DNA of 64,000 bases from Paraglaciecola arctica BSs20135. Lineage in GTDB: Bacteria > Pseudomonadota > Gammaproteobacteria > Enterobacterales > Alteromonadaceae. The stretch spans positions 186,001 to 250,000 of the forward strand of contig NZ_BAEO01000062.1 in assembly GCF_000314995.1 (NCBI RefSeq), given 5' to 3'. Below are positions 19,815 through 29,796 of this stretch, one piece after another (position 1 is the first letter of the stretch; each line of letters starts with the position of its first letter). The notes under the pieces were generated by a model. That model was not told where the DNA came from. It saw only the letters and a list, made by a program, of their open reading frames with translations, and did not search any database. Both the position numbers and the translations under genes were made by a program.

Positions 19815-21917
19815 TTAAGCCTTAGTTCTCAACCTGAATGTTAAGCCAAATAAACTCAGTATCAGCCATCCTAAACTACCACCGCCTGAAGAGTTTGATG
19901 TATCAGGTGTTGTGGGTGTCGGAGTAGTAACTACAACAGGTGTGAATACAACATTACGCACAAAGCCTTTATCGTCAGCCTCTAAATCTTCTGGATCATC
20001 GAAATCTTTATTATATACCCAACTAATGATATGAGATCCTTCTGTTAATTCTAATACACCACCGGTATCTGAATATGTGGCTGTGCTAACTTCACCACTG
20101 ATAAATTCGATCAATTGGTTGTCTACATAAAACTCTAATATATCGAAAGGATCGTTTTCGTCTGCAGTGTTCTCTTCAGAGGATACACCCCAGTCAAAGG
20201 TTAAAGATCCTTCTCCTTCTACTAAGGCTATTAACACGCTTTCCTGACTATCGGCTATAGCACCACTCTCTACTCCACCGATAGAGTTGGCGATCCATGG
20301 TAAATCACCTCCAGAGAACCACGACACCTTATCATTTGCTGGACCAGCAACACCTACCAATTCACTAGCAGCATTGAAGCCCTTACCAAACAGCAGGCTT
20401 TGGCTTACGCTGACATTAGCATTGTCTGAGGTAATCAATACTTTTGCCTCATGAGCATCGTTAGATGTAGGGCTATAACTCACTGTTAGTTGACAACTAG
20501 TGTTAGCCGCTAAAGTGGAACAATTGCTGGTGTCGAGACTAAATTCGTTGTCGCCGTCAATCGCAAAACTAACTGTGGTGCTTTCGTTGGCATTATTCGC
20601 TACTTGTAGCTCGACCGTTGATATAAAGTTATTTGGAACTCGGCCAAAGTCTTGTTTTTGTTTGATTGCCACGCCATCAGTAATGGCAGCCATCCATTCT
20701 TTGTATACCGAAACACGGGTATATACGCCTGGGTTGGTAGCAGCGGCACAGCCTCTCCCCCAACTGACAATACCCACTTGTTGAATTCCGGAGCCTGTAT
20801 TGATGACTAACGGGCCACCACTATCTCCTTGACAGGAACCTTTACCACCAGAAGGAATAGCCGCACAAATCATATTGTCTGTAACAAAAGTGTTGTCAAT
20901 AGGAGTTATGGGGTTCTCATTGAAGGTGTCAATACATTGCTGATTGGTCATAAGTTGCAAATCAACCTGATGCAAAATATCAGGAAAATCAGAGGTTGGG
21001 CCTTCATTTGGGGCATAACCGACTCTTCCCCCCCAGCCAGCAACCGTTGCAGTGCTATTTTCAATGGCATATTGGTTAGTAACTTCAGGTTCTGCTATTT
21101 GTACTGAGGGGGCGTTGACAGAAGTTACAAGTTCTATAATCGCAATATCGTTATTGATTACATCTGCGTCATACAGCGGGTGAATAAAGATATTTGCGAT
21201 ATCAATGGCATTTTCAGCCCCATCAGATAAATCGTATTCTCCAACGTTCATTTTAAATCCAAATGGATTGCCGTCATCTACACAATGAGCTGCAGTTAAA
21301 ACCCACTTATCACCTAAAAATGAAGCGCCACATGTGGAATCTTGCTGTAATTCAGCTGTTGCGCTGACAGATAGTGACGCGACGCTGCCTTCTTGCTCTA
21401 GAAGGGTTAAGCCATCTTCTCGATTCACAGCAACAACAGGAATGGTACCAGTATAATCATCTCCCAAAGTGCCTGAGATATTACCAATTTCTTCATTGTT
21501 ATAAATAATCGCACCAATACCACCACCGGCTTCACAATTGTCTGCCTTTAGAGAAAAATCAACCTCTCCTCGTTCAATCAAACATACCTTACCTGTTGCG
21601 TCAGTACACACTAGGTCACCAATTCCGCAAGCAACTATTTGGGAGGTCACTTGACCAGCAGCACCAGACGTAAAAGCGCTGGTTTCATAAATAACATCGT
21701 TGACACTCAGTGACGTCACAAAATCAGTAGATGTGAATACATATGCCGTCATCCATGGCCAGTTTTCTTTAATGGCCTGTTCACCACCAACAATGCGCGT
21801 TTGTGCTATTTGATTATTGGCCTTGCTCGAAGCTGTTAAGTGACTTTTTTCTGCCATCACTTGGTTTGATAAAAGAAGTAATGTAGTAGAGATGCCCGCT
21901 ACTAAAAATTTGTTCAT
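19815..21917 (-). CDS. Secreted trypsin-like protease with PA insertion and GlyGly-CTERM
   Basis: A 700-aa S1 serine protease with a signal peptide (1-22). The activation site is RIVGG (41-45), and the triad is His211 (LTAAHC), Asp257 (NNDIAI) and Ser366 (CQGDSGGP). Between the activation strand and His211 lies an unusual insert of about 110 residues resembling a protease-associated (PA) domain (KVCLIERGEVDFSLKADNCEA, GAIIYNNE). After the catalytic domain come a choice-of-anchor-like Ig module (about 430-510), a beta domain, a Pro/Thr linker and a tail SSGGGSLGWLILSLFGL followed by RLRTKA. That tail fits the GlyGly-CTERM signal cleaved by rhombosortase during type II secretion. The gene stands alone. 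Confidence 0.9.
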   Translation of the reverse strand: MNKFLVAGISTTLLLLSNQVMAEKSHLTASSKANNQIAQTRIVGGEQAIKENWPWMTAYVFTSTDFVTSLSVNDVIYETSAFTSGAAGQVTSQIVACGIGDLVCTDATGKVCLIERGEVDFSLKADNCEAGGGIGAIIYNNEEIGNISGTLGDDYTGTIPVVAVNREDGLTLLEQEGSVASLSVSATAELQQDSTCGASFLGDKWVLTAAHCVDDGNPFGFKMNVGEYDLSDGAENAIDIANIFIHPLYDADVINNDIAIIELVTSVNAPSVQIAEPEVTNQYAIENSTATVAGWGGRVGYAPNEGPTSDFPDILHQVDLQLMTNQQCIDTFNENPITPIDNTFVTDNMICAAIPSGGKGSCQGDSGGPLVINTGSGIQQVGIVSWGRGCAAATNPGVYTRVSVYKEWMAAITDGVAIKQKQDFGRVPNNFISTVELQVANNANESTTVSFAIDGDNEFSLDTSNCSTLAANTSCQLTVSYSPTSNDAHEAKVLITSDNANVSVSQSLLFGKGFNAASELVGVAGPANDKVSWFSGGDLPWIANSIGGVESGAIADSQESVLIALVEGEGSLTFDWGVSSEENTADENDPFDILEFYVDNQLIEFISGEVSTATYSDTGGVLELTEGSHIISWVYNKDFDDPEDLEADDKGFVRNVVFTPVVVTTPTPTTPDTSNSSGGGSLGWLILSLFGLTFRLRTKA

Positions 21918-22031
21918 AGATACTTTCCCAATATTTCATTCTGGTGCTTTATCACTAGATACGTCGATATAATGCATTTAGTTTCAATGGACCGTTATAT
22001 TCGTGGTTTATTTGCAAATGTCAATTAACTG

Positions 22032-23456
22032 CTAAAGCTGTTTAGTTTTCCAATGACCTTTACGAAATACCATCCATGCCATTATGGCGATAAACAATGA
22101 TGCCAAAGGGATCGCCGCAAATACCCCTGATGGCCCCATTTCTATGCTAATCGCTAACCAATAGGCCAGTGGAATTTGTAATAACCAATAACAAACAAAA
22201 TTGATAGCAGTAGGTGTCATAGTATCACCCGCACCGTTAAAGGCTTGTACTAAAGTCATACCAACGGCATAAAACCCATAACCATAAGCGACATACTGTA
22301 AACATTGGGTACCATATTGAATTACCTCGCTGTTGTCACTAAATAGGCCAATAATTGCGGCCGAGAAGAAATAAAAAGCAAATGCTACTGTTAACATAAA
22401 AGCAAGATTATATTTGGTAATAGTCCACACCGATTGTTCTGCCCTTGTTGCTTGCTTAGCACCTAAGTTTTGCCCTACCAAGGTGGCTGCTGCATTACTC
22501 AAACCCCAGGCGGGTAGCATAGTAAACATCACTATTCTAATGGCAATAGTGTAACCAGCAACGGCATCACTACCAAAATGAGAAACTATTCTGACCAAAA
22601 ATACCCAGCTGGCAGTCGCAATTAAAAACTGTAAAACACCGCCCAGAGACACTTTTAATATTCCGCCAATTACTGACAGATCAATCTTTAGTTTATGGAC
22701 AAATATTTGGATTTTTCCGCTTATAGAAAACAGATGATATAACTGATATAAAACGCCAATGCTGCGGCCAATAGTAGTCGCCACTGCTGCTCCTGTTAAT
22801 CCCATCTCTGGAAATGGCCCCCAGCCAAAGATCAATATGGGATCGAGCACAATGTTTATTCCACTGGCTAACCACAAGGATTTCATGGCTATTTTGGCAT
22901 CGCCTGCACCGCGAAAAATAGCGTTGAATAAAAACAAAAATAAGATACTGGCACATCCACCTAACATTACAGATGTGTAACCCTCGCCCATTTCTGTCAC
23001 CTCATGGCTGGCACCCATTAGATGTAAAATATCAATAGCATAGATACTTCCGGGAATACCTACCGCCAAAGCCACGCCTAAACCTAACCAAATAGTTTGA
23101 GTGGCAACTTGATTGGCTCCTTCAATGTTTTTCTCTCCGACTCTGCGAGCCACTGTTGCAGTAACCGCCATGCCTAGACCAATAGCCACGGCATACAAAA
23201 GTGTGATGACAGCTTCGGTTAACCCTACCACTGAGATTGCTTCTGGCCCCAAAGCAGATACAAAAAAGATATCGGTTACGGCAAACACCGACTCCATCAT
23301 CATTTCCAATACCATAGGCACAGATAACAAAAAGGCAGCTTTGCCTATCGACCCACTCGTTAAATCTTGTTGGTTGTCGCCACTTAGAGCTTGCTTAAAT
23401 AATCCATAAAACGATTGTTTAGGTTGTTCTGAATTTGAATTTAATTGATTTTGCAT
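22032..23456 (-). CDS. MATE family efflux transporter
   Basis: A 474-aa inner-membrane protein with about 12 hydrophobic helices in two homologous halves. MATE features include LSVPMVLEMMMESVF in the first helix, GLGMAVTATVARRVGEKN after the second pair, and GLSNAAATLVGQNLGAKQ in the second half. Such pumps export cationic drugs or metabolites using Na+ or H+. The start is ATG 23456, with GGA about 8 bases upstream; an upstream TTG (23468) is less likely. Substrate unknown. Confidence 0.93.
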   Translation of the reverse strand: MQNQLNSNSEQPKQSFYGLFKQALSGDNQQDLTSGSIGKAAFLLSVPMVLEMMMESVFAVTDIFFVSALGPEAISVVGLTEAVITLLYAVAIGLGMAVTATVARRVGEKNIEGANQVATQTIWLGLGVALAVGIPGSIYAIDILHLMGASHEVTEMGEGYTSVMLGGCASILFLFLFNAIFRGAGDAKIAMKSLWLASGINIVLDPILIFGWGPFPEMGLTGAAVATTIGRSIGVLYQLYHLFSISGKIQIFVHKLKIDLSVIGGILKVSLGGVLQFLIATASWVFLVRIVSHFGSDAVAGYTIAIRIVMFTMLPAWGLSNAAATLVGQNLGAKQATRAEQSVWTITKYNLAFMLTVAFAFYFFSAAIIGLFSDNSEVIQYGTQCLQYVAYGYGFYAVGMTLVQAFNGAGDTMTPTAINFVCYWLLQIPLAYWLAISIEMGPSGVFAAIPLASLFIAIMAWMVFRKGHWKTKQL

Positions 23457-23813
23457 AATAATTTCCAACTGCCTAAATCATCTGCAAGGCTTTTTTTATC
23501 GTAAAAAAAATAGCAGAATGCCTAGGTACAATTTAGTTTTTATTTGGCTTGAAAAGCCATTATGTGGGCTTTACGCCCTGAAAGATTATGCTCGGAGGGA
23601 AATTACAGACTTCACAACCGAGCTAATCATCGCTATAGAAACGCAGGCAATTGAATTGTTCATTGGCTTACTCGGTTGAAAATTAGGTGTTTAGGATGCA
23701 ATTGTTGAATGTTTTTGTCAAAAAAATATTACAAAAAGAACTTTTATTTTACCTTTGGGGTATAAGAAAGCTCAACAAGCCTTAACCCTATAAACTCAAG
23801 GATAATTATTTTG
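23457..23813. other. Gene-free stretch between divergent genes
   Basis: This gap of about 350 bp holds the promoters of the divergent MATE and DUF1295 genes. A possible long-range stem is CAACCGAG with CTCGGTTG (about 23617 and 23673). I see no coding sequence or named RNA. Confidence 0.4.
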
Positions 23814-24695
23814 ATGCATTTTATTCGCGCTTTTTTTGTTCACATCGTCGTTTTTTTGATTGCTATAGGTGTAGTGTGGGCAGCCAGTGATGGTGGTCAG
23901 TTACTTAATGGTGGTTTAGAAATAGGACTGACGATTTTCGCGAGTTGTGCTTTGATCGCCTTTGTTGTGCAATGGATAGCCTTGATCCCTGCATACTTGC
24001 TTAAAACAGAACACTTTTATGATTTAACCGGTGGCGCGACTTATTTGGCTGTCATCATTTTTGCGTTTATGCAAAGTGAGCAGCATGATTTACGTTCAGT
24101 AATATTAACTTGCCTAGTGGCGATTTGGGCAATTCGTTTGGCTAGCTTTCTGTTTTTAAGGGTACGTAAGCAAGGTTCGGATAGCCGTTTCGATGATATT
24201 AAAGTCAATTTTTGGCGTTTTTCTATCGCATGGACAGTGCAAGGTTTGTGGGTATTGATTACCGCAGCTGCTGCAATTGCTGCTATTACTTCAGGTCATA
24301 AAGTTGATTTTGGTTGGATTGGCTGCTTAGGTTTACTGCTTTGGTTGATTGGATTTTTAATGGAAGCGGTGGCCGACAATCAAAAACGGCTTTTTAAACA
24401 ACAAAAAAGTACCCACAAAGAATTTATTCAAACGGGTTTATGGTCACGCTCACGCCATCCCAACTATTTTGGTGAAATATTATTATGGGTAGGTGTCGCA
24501 ATCATCGCTTACCCTGCTTTATACCAATGGCAGATGGTGACGCTTATTTCGCCGGTATTTGTAATTTTATTATTAACCAAAATCAGCGGAATTTCCCTGC
24601 AAGAAGAGCAAGCCAATAAACGCTGGGCAGACGATCCCGAATATCAAGCGTACAAAAAACGGACTCCCGTTTTGATCCCCAAAGTGTTTGGGTAG
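23814..24695 (+). CDS. DUF1295 / steroid 5-alpha-reductase-like membrane protein
   Basis: A 293-aa protein with about seven hydrophobic helices. The C-terminal block LWSRSRHPNYFGEILLWVG is the signature of the DUF1295 branch of the steroid-5-alpha-reductase / isoprenylcysteine methyltransferase fold. It is probably an NADPH-dependent lipid reductase or methyltransferase; the substrate is unknown. AAGGA at 23798-23802 could serve ATG 23814 or the adjacent TTG 23811. Confidence 0.85.
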   Translation: MHFIRAFFVHIVVFLIAIGVVWAASDGGQLLNGGLEIGLTIFASCALIAFVVQWIALIPAYLLKTEHFYDLTGGATYLAVIIFAFMQSEQHDLRSVILTCLVAIWAIRLASFLFLRVRKQGSDSRFDDIKVNFWRFSIAWTVQGLWVLITAAAAIAAITSGHKVDFGWIGCLGLLLWLIGFLMEAVADNQKRLFKQQKSTHKEFIQTGLWSRSRHPNYFGEILLWVGVAIIAYPALYQWQMVTLISPVFVILLLTKISGISLQEEQANKRWADDPEYQAYKKRTPVLIPKVFG

Positions 24696-24718
24696 TCTTT
24701 AAAAAGCAAAAGTAAAAA

Positions 24719-24833
24719 TATTAACCACAGAGGCTTCGCTCACAGAGGGCACAGAGAACAAGACATTTAGATCTTAACTAACAGTTTCTCTGAGCAGCGA
24801 AGCGTTCTGTGTTCTCCGTGGTAAATATTGCTT
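24719..24833. repeat. Imperfect palindromic element (ACCACAGAG type)
   Basis: The left part ACCACAGAGGCTTCGCTC and the reverse complement of the right part (ACCACGGAGAACACAGAAC, then GCTTCGCTG) share the ACCAC-GAG ends and the GCTTCGCT core. The whole can fold into one long imperfect hairpin, and it lies in an intergenic space. It resembles widespread intergenic palindromes of marine gammaproteobacteria; no second copy was seen in the window. Confidence 0.6.
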
Positions 24834-24932
24834 TTTACTAGTGTCCTTGGCAATTTGGTCATTCAAACCTAAAGTCTTTGGTATTAGACGCGATAACTAG
24901 AGTATCTCCTTCTCTTTTCAGCGATAACTGTT

Positions 24933-25442
24933 TTGCTCGACACGGTCAATACAAGTCAATCCGATCTCAATGCCAGTTCCGAGGCGTTGTTATCAAGAGA
25001 CTATGAACTAAACGGTACGATTAATCGTGCCGCGAGTGAAGGGGCGAAATTTGCGTTAATACTGGCGATGCTAGAACAAGACTGCACTCACCGACCTCAT
25101 TTAGAAAAAACCAAAGAAACAAATCAAATACCAGAGGTTGAAACTGGCCTTAATTATTACCGTTCAAGCCCTTTAAGCGCCACAGATACATATTGGAAAA
25201 CCTGCCAACAAACCAGTCAATTAATACACAATGGACAACTTCAATCCGCCCAGCTTTGGCTAGATATGCACCCAGAACCTTTATCTCAATATAACAAAGC
25301 AGATGGCATCGACGCAGAAGTTATGGCCAACTGCAGTATTAATACTCAAACCCGTCTGAAACAGGCGGAGCAAAACGAGCTGAAAATAGATGAAACCGGC
25401 TTGTATGATATTTTGCAAAAACTAGAGCCTGTTTCTGCTTAG
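24933..25442 (+). CDS. Conserved hypothetical, possibly VC2046/SO_2500 family
   Basis: A 169-aa soluble acidic protein with a TTG start and no clear ribosome site. The layout resembles, from memory, the VC2046/SO_2500 family of Vibrio and Shewanella: an N-terminal helix ending FALILAMLEQD, a central helical pair, a HPEPLSQYNK motif and a C-terminal NTQTRLKQAE helix. The family has no assigned function. It lies alone between repeat elements and is followed by a dispersed repeat copy. Confidence 0.55.
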   Translation: MLDTVNTSQSDLNASSEALLSRDYELNGTINRAASEGAKFALILAMLEQDCTHRPHLEKTKETNQIPEVETGLNYYRSSPLSATDTYWKTCQQTSQLIHNGQLQSAQLWLDMHPEPLSQYNKADGIDAEVMANCSINTQTRLKQAEQNELKIDETGLYDILQKLEPVSA

Positions 25443-25578
25443 TTGAATTGGTCATAATGAAAAAAGCTAAGGCTGACAAAGAAGCCGCGAACAGTTTTGT
25501 TCTACAACTGACGAGTCAAGTTGCGAGATGTATCAATTGTTAGAACAATAACGACCAGTACATCTTGTTGGATCCTAA

Positions 25579-25670
25579 ATAGCCAGCTACTGAGCATAAA
25601 TTCACCGCAGATAGATGCAACAATAGCGTTGCAGGACGGTATGGCTAATCACGAGTTCAGGTTATATAAT
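25579..25670 (+). repeat. Dispersed intergenic repeat, copy A
   Basis: About 90 bp, alignable with 43650-43740: both run ATAGCCAGCTA-TTGAG ... CAATAATAGCG-TGC-GGACGGTATGGCT-ATC-CGAGTTCAGGTTAT, with roughly three quarters of positions the same by eye. An 85-codon open frame over it is an artefact of the repeat. Confidence 0.75.
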
Positions 25671-25795
25671 ATGCGCGCTATTTACGATGTTCAGCTAGCT
25701 ATCATTGATGGATCCGCTGCTTGTTTGCTCACTTTGCTTATCAATAAAACATTTACAAAATTGGTATCCTTCCCATAGGTTGTAAGTTATCCGTT

Positions 25796-27484
25796 ATGCA
25801 CATTGAAGATCCTTGTTTTACCCGTTTTCTTACGTCTATTGAAAAATATGACTTACCTAAGCGCTTTACTTATCCTTTTTATTATCAGCCACACCCTTTA
25901 TGTATGTTGGCGGCCAAACAATTGCAAAACCATCTTGCGACTCAAGAGCAATGGCAACATAATTTTGGTTTGTCGAATGATCCAAATAATATCATTGGTA
26001 AAATGTTTGGTGTGTTATTGGTCAAAAATGTACAAGGAGAATTAGGCTTTATCTCGGCATTTTCCGGTAAGTTAGCCGAGCAAAATCACATCCAAGGATT
26101 TGTGCCGCCGGTATTTGATTTATTGGCCGACGACAGTTTCTTTTTGTCTGAACAAATGGCTATTAATCATCTTAATAATGAGATAAAAACGCTAGAAGAT
26201 ACGCCTGAATTAAAGATCTTGCAGCAGGATTTAAGTGTTTTGGAAGCAGAACATGCCGAGCAGTTATCCGCTCTCAGGAGTGAGTTAGTAGAAAATCGTA
26301 AAACTCGTAAAAATCAGCGTCAAATGCTACAGAATGAAGTAGATAAAACCCTCACAGATAAAGGCTTACAAGAACTAGCACAACAAAGTGTTTTTGATAA
26401 ATGGCGCTTAAAAGAATTAAGCGAACATTCACAACAATCAATCAGCCAACTACAGGCAAAAGTAAAGCAATTCACAGACCCTATAGCAGAGTTAAAGTTA
26501 CAACGAAAAACCCTTTCAGCTGATTTGCAAAACAGAATATTTAATCAATATCAGTTTCTGAATAAAGCACAAGAGCCTAAAAGTTTGCTAGATATTTTTG
26601 CCGATACTGCACTTAAAACGCCTCCGGCTGGGGCAGGGGAGTGCGCTGCTCCAAAACTTCTACAATATGCCTTCAAACATCAATTAACTCCTCTGGCAAT
26701 GGCCGAATTTTGGTGGGGAGCCTCACCCAAATCAGAAGTCAAAAAACATCAGCAGTATTACCCTGCTTGTACAGGTAAATGTCAGCCGATCTTAAAACAT
26801 ATGTTGGCTGGTATGCAGTTGGATGATAACCCATTAACTTATAATTATGGGCAAGGTAAAAAGGTAGACATTATCTATCAAGATGAAGACATTTTAATCG
26901 TCAATAAACCCACCGAGTTTTTATCTGTACCCGGCAAAGAACTATCCGACTCTGTGTACCAGCGAATAAAACAGCAATTCCCTGAAGCAACGGGTCCGCT
27001 GATTGTGCATAGGTTGGATATGTCCACCTCAGGATTGATGGTGTTAACGCTTAACTCACAGGCCAACAAATATCTGCAAAAACAGTTCATTCAGCGGCAA
27101 GTGCATAAACAATATGTGGCGTTAATAGAAGGCTTGCCATTACAAGATAAAGGCGAGATAAAGTTATCGTTAAGAGGTGATTATTACGACAGACCAAAAC
27201 AAATTGTTTGTCATCAAGATGGCAAACAAGCCCACACCTTTTGGCAGGTACTTGAACGTTACCCAGAGAAAAATCAAACCCGAGTATTGCTAACACCACA
27301 TACCGGTCGTACCCATCAACTAAGAGTACACTGCGCCCATGGCGAAGGCTTGAATATGCCCATAGTGGGAGACGATTTGTATGGAATTCGTGGCCAGCGC
27401 TTACATTTGCATGCACAAAATTTAGAGATCACTCATCCTGTTAGCCAAGAAGTTATGACCTTTAAGGTTGATGCTGAATTTTGA
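25796..27484 (+). CDS. RluA family pseudouridine synthase with long N-terminal extension
   Basis: This 562-aa protein has its catalytic domain in the last 210 residues: VDIIYQDEDILIVNKP, the active-site IVHRLDMSTSGLMV with the catalytic Asp, and HTGRTHQLRVH. The first 350 residues are unlike short RluA/RluC. They contain a charged coiled coil (about 125-240, many Glu, Gln and Lys) and a Cys-bearing segment (PACTGKCQPIL) before the synthase domain. Long forms of this kind occur in Vibrio and Shewanella relatives. The target RNA is unknown. Confidence 0.88.
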   Translation: MHIEDPCFTRFLTSIEKYDLPKRFTYPFYYQPHPLCMLAAKQLQNHLATQEQWQHNFGLSNDPNNIIGKMFGVLLVKNVQGELGFISAFSGKLAEQNHIQGFVPPVFDLLADDSFFLSEQMAINHLNNEIKTLEDTPELKILQQDLSVLEAEHAEQLSALRSELVENRKTRKNQRQMLQNEVDKTLTDKGLQELAQQSVFDKWRLKELSEHSQQSISQLQAKVKQFTDPIAELKLQRKTLSADLQNRIFNQYQFLNKAQEPKSLLDIFADTALKTPPAGAGECAAPKLLQYAFKHQLTPLAMAEFWWGASPKSEVKKHQQYYPACTGKCQPILKHMLAGMQLDDNPLTYNYGQGKKVDIIYQDEDILIVNKPTEFLSVPGKELSDSVYQRIKQQFPEATGPLIVHRLDMSTSGLMVLTLNSQANKYLQKQFIQRQVHKQYVALIEGLPLQDKGEIKLSLRGDYYDRPKQIVCHQDGKQAHTFWQVLERYPEKNQTRVLLTPHTGRTHQLRVHCAHGEGLNMPIVGDDLYGIRGQRLHLHAQNLEITHPVSQEVMTFKVDAEF

Positions 27485-27702
27485 GCTTTGAAGTGTTACT
27501 GACCGACTTATTTACTTTCGGGTGGTTATTTTTTAAACCGACATTTCTTTGAGTCCCACCTTATATTTTAGAGTGTTTTATGTACAATTCACGTTGACCG
27601 ATTGGGTGCACTTAAGGTAAAACAGTAATGCGTTAAGTATGTCAAAGTCTGACGAATCTTTATAAATTGGATTCACAGGTATATGCACGGAGCATGAGAA
27701 CA

Positions 27703-28533
27703 ATGGAAAATGCACTTATTTATCTAAGCTACATGTGGAAAATTATATTTTCTTCAAAATTAGTCCCCAAGTTATGTCAGCCCGCTATATTTTTAATGTT
27801 TCCCATGACATTTATATCAACTGTCACCTATGCAGATACCTGTGATAAATATCTTTTAGAGAGAGCGGATACCGGTGAAAGCGGGTATAGGAAAAGAGGC
27901 AGAATTTGTGAGGGGCTTTATGAATCACCTGTTTCAGCCGATTTTGAACTGGTTTCGCTTGTTGAGCACCCTCTAAATAGCTATGTAAAAGGAGATACAA
28001 TTAGCATTGAGTTGCCAAATGTTACCCAACAGCTTGGATCGTCTTCAATTAGTATCAGGGGGTTAGCTCTTAAACCTAGATTATATTACAGAATGGATAC
28101 CAGTTTTGGCCCTGACTCGGTTATAAAGTGGCCAGTAGAACAGGTGTTATCTTCGATTAAGCTTGATGCTCACGAGCTTGGTATTTATGGCTGGCAGGAA
28201 TCTAAGACGGGTAAAACTTATATTCCTGTAAGCGTGTCAGTTGATGGTCAAATGAAAATAGTAGATCCTAATTTTGATGCTCAAGCCATTGTGAGAGCTG
28301 GGGTTCCTATTCAGAAAATTGCTTGGCGGTTGCTCGGTGAGGGTATTTCAGATGCTTACAATAATGTAAAAAAAAGCTATTCGGTTGGTACCCCCATTCC
28401 TATTCAAATTACTTGGCCGCAGCCGCGTCCTGATTTCATTAAACTAGAAGTCGCCGCTAAACCTATGACAAGTAATGATTGGATTATTCAGGTTTTTTAT
28501 ATCGCTTTACCCACTAAGTCAAAAAGTGAATGA
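27703..28533 (+). CDS. Exported protein, first gene of a protease cassette
   Basis: About 276 aa. A hydrophobic stretch (PAIFLMFPMTFISTVTYA) ends in a plausible signal-peptidase site before DTCDKY. The mature part begins with CDKYLLERADTGESGYRKR and a second Cys in GRICEGLYESPVS, which could form a disulfide. A beta-rich body follows, with YYRMDTSFGPDSVIKWP, LGIYGWQES and a late LEVAAKPM strand. I do not recognise a named family. ATG 27703 was preferred because GGAG lies 10 bases upstream; TTG 27667, ATG 27694 and ATG 27733 are alternatives. The stop is 3 bp from the next start. Confidence 0.7.
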   Translation: MENALIYLSYMWKIIFSSKLVPKLCQPAIFLMFPMTFISTVTYADTCDKYLLERADTGESGYRKRGRICEGLYESPVSADFELVSLVEHPLNSYVKGDTISIELPNVTQQLGSSSISIRGLALKPRLYYRMDTSFGPDSVIKWPVEQVLSSIKLDAHELGIYGWQESKTGKTYIPVSVSVDGQMKIVDPNFDAQAIVRAGVPIQKIAWRLLGEGISDAYNNVKKSYSVGTPIPIQITWPQPRPDFIKLEVAAKPMTSNDWIIQVFYIALPTKSKSE

Positions 28534-28536
28534 TTA

Positions 28537-29796
28537 ATGAGCTTATTCAAGTCTGACATGTCGAAAATTTTGAAACGCAGCGTTCGCAAAATACCAAAGT
28601 ACTTAAGGCATCCATTACTAACACTAGAAAAAAAATTGTTGTTAAAAGATAGCCAAAAAATCCGTTCTGCTAATCGCCGCATTAGATCCGAAGAAGAACA
28701 ATTACTCAAAAATATTTCTACGTGTTTAGGTGATGATCCCACTATTAATGTTTCTGATAAATTACGTCAATTGGACAATCTGTCTCAGGTCTTAGAGCTG
28801 CAAAGAAAGATAAAATTGGGCGAATATGGCAAGTGGGTTATTGTCATCGTTTGTGTTCTAGCGCTTTTAGCGCTTCTTCCAGGGTTACCTACCCCTGGCC
28901 ATGTCGAAGTGCAATCAAAAGCCGTTGAAATAACTTTGTCCGAAGATTTTGAATGGTCAGGAACCTTAAATACGATTGCAGATGGTAGTATCTTACTGTC
29001 TCAATTTACAAATATTTATTCTCCTCAATCTCCTGAGTTATCTCTGCCGCTAGAACCTGGTGTTCTAGAACTGAGCTCTACAAGCAGAGCCTCATTGGAA
29101 TCACTTTTTATCCCTAAGGGGGCAAGACTTTGGCTTGAATGGAATGAAAAGCAAAGCGCTTTGATTTTTATTATGACCACCAGCACGCCAAAGGTTTCTG
29201 ACGAGTTGGCGGTAAGAGCCGAATTTAAGCTTGATGGTGATTCACGTTTCTTGGTGGCTAATGGCAAAACTAATGAAAGAAAAGCAATACCTTGCCCAAT
29301 GGAGGATGACTGCAGTATTCCGCGTAGAGTGTTAGTCAGTTCAACACTGGGAGAAACTCCGAGGATCCGTCTGAATACCAAAGGTCTAGTCAATATTACT
29401 GGGTTAGAAGCCAATCAATTTTCTTTTTCAAAATACACCCTTGATGATACAAAAAGAAATGGAGGTCGGTGCACTGTTACTGCTGGTGAATATCAGATGA
29501 GAGGCAGCAATGTGGTTTCGAGCCTGCGCAAGGGCGAATGTATGTTAGTTAATAGTATCGACGGGTCTATGGGAATCGAGATGCCATTCAGGGAAGGTAC
29601 AGATGAAAAACAAGGGTTTCAAGTGTGGTATCACGGAATGATTGAATCTATGAAAGTGGGAACTCCAGAGTTTACCGAAGAGAGAACGCCAAATTTACTG
29701 GCGTTTCTTCTTGGTATACCTGGAGTAAGCACAATAGGTTCTATTTTGGGGGTGATTTTGGCAACAGGTTTTGCCGTAATTAGGGTCAGACAATGA
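28537..29796 (+). CDS. Two-helix membrane protein, second gene of a protease cassette
   Basis: A 419-aa protein. A basic, helical cytosolic region (about 1-95, many Lys and Arg) leads to a first membrane helix (about 98-118, WVIVIVCVLALLALLPGL). A large beta-rich region of about 270 residues follows, probably periplasmic, with paired cysteines (ITCP-type PCPMEDDC, GGRCTV and KGECMLV). A last helix (about 394-415) ends in IRVRQ. No known domain is recognised. It is tightly packed with its neighbours (3 bp after the first gene, ATGA overlap with the third), which suggests a complex or coordinated stoichiometry. Confidence 0.75.
   Translation: MSLFKSDMSKILKRSVRKIPKYLRHPLLTLEKKLLLKDSQKIRSANRRIRSEEEQLLKNISTCLGDDPTINVSDKLRQLDNLSQVLELQRKIKLGEYGKWVIVIVCVLALLALLPGLPTPGHVEVQSKAVEITLSEDFEWSGTLNTIADGSILLSQFTNIYSPQSPELSLPLEPGVLELSSTSRASLESLFIPKGARLWLEWNEKQSALIFIMTTSTPKVSDELAVRAEFKLDGDSRFLVANGKTNERKAIPCPMEDDCSIPRRVLVSSTLGETPRIRLNTKGLVNITGLEANQFSFSKYTLDDTKRNGGRCTVTAGEYQMRGSNVVSSLRKGECMLVNSIDGSMGIEMPFREGTDEKQGFQVWYHGMIESMKVGTPEFTEERTPNLLAFLLGIPGVSTIGSILGVILATGFAVIRVRQ

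Noticed and set aside
25521-25778. 85-codon frame
   Set aside because: It runs over the dispersed repeat shared with 43650-43740 and lacks a ribosome site.
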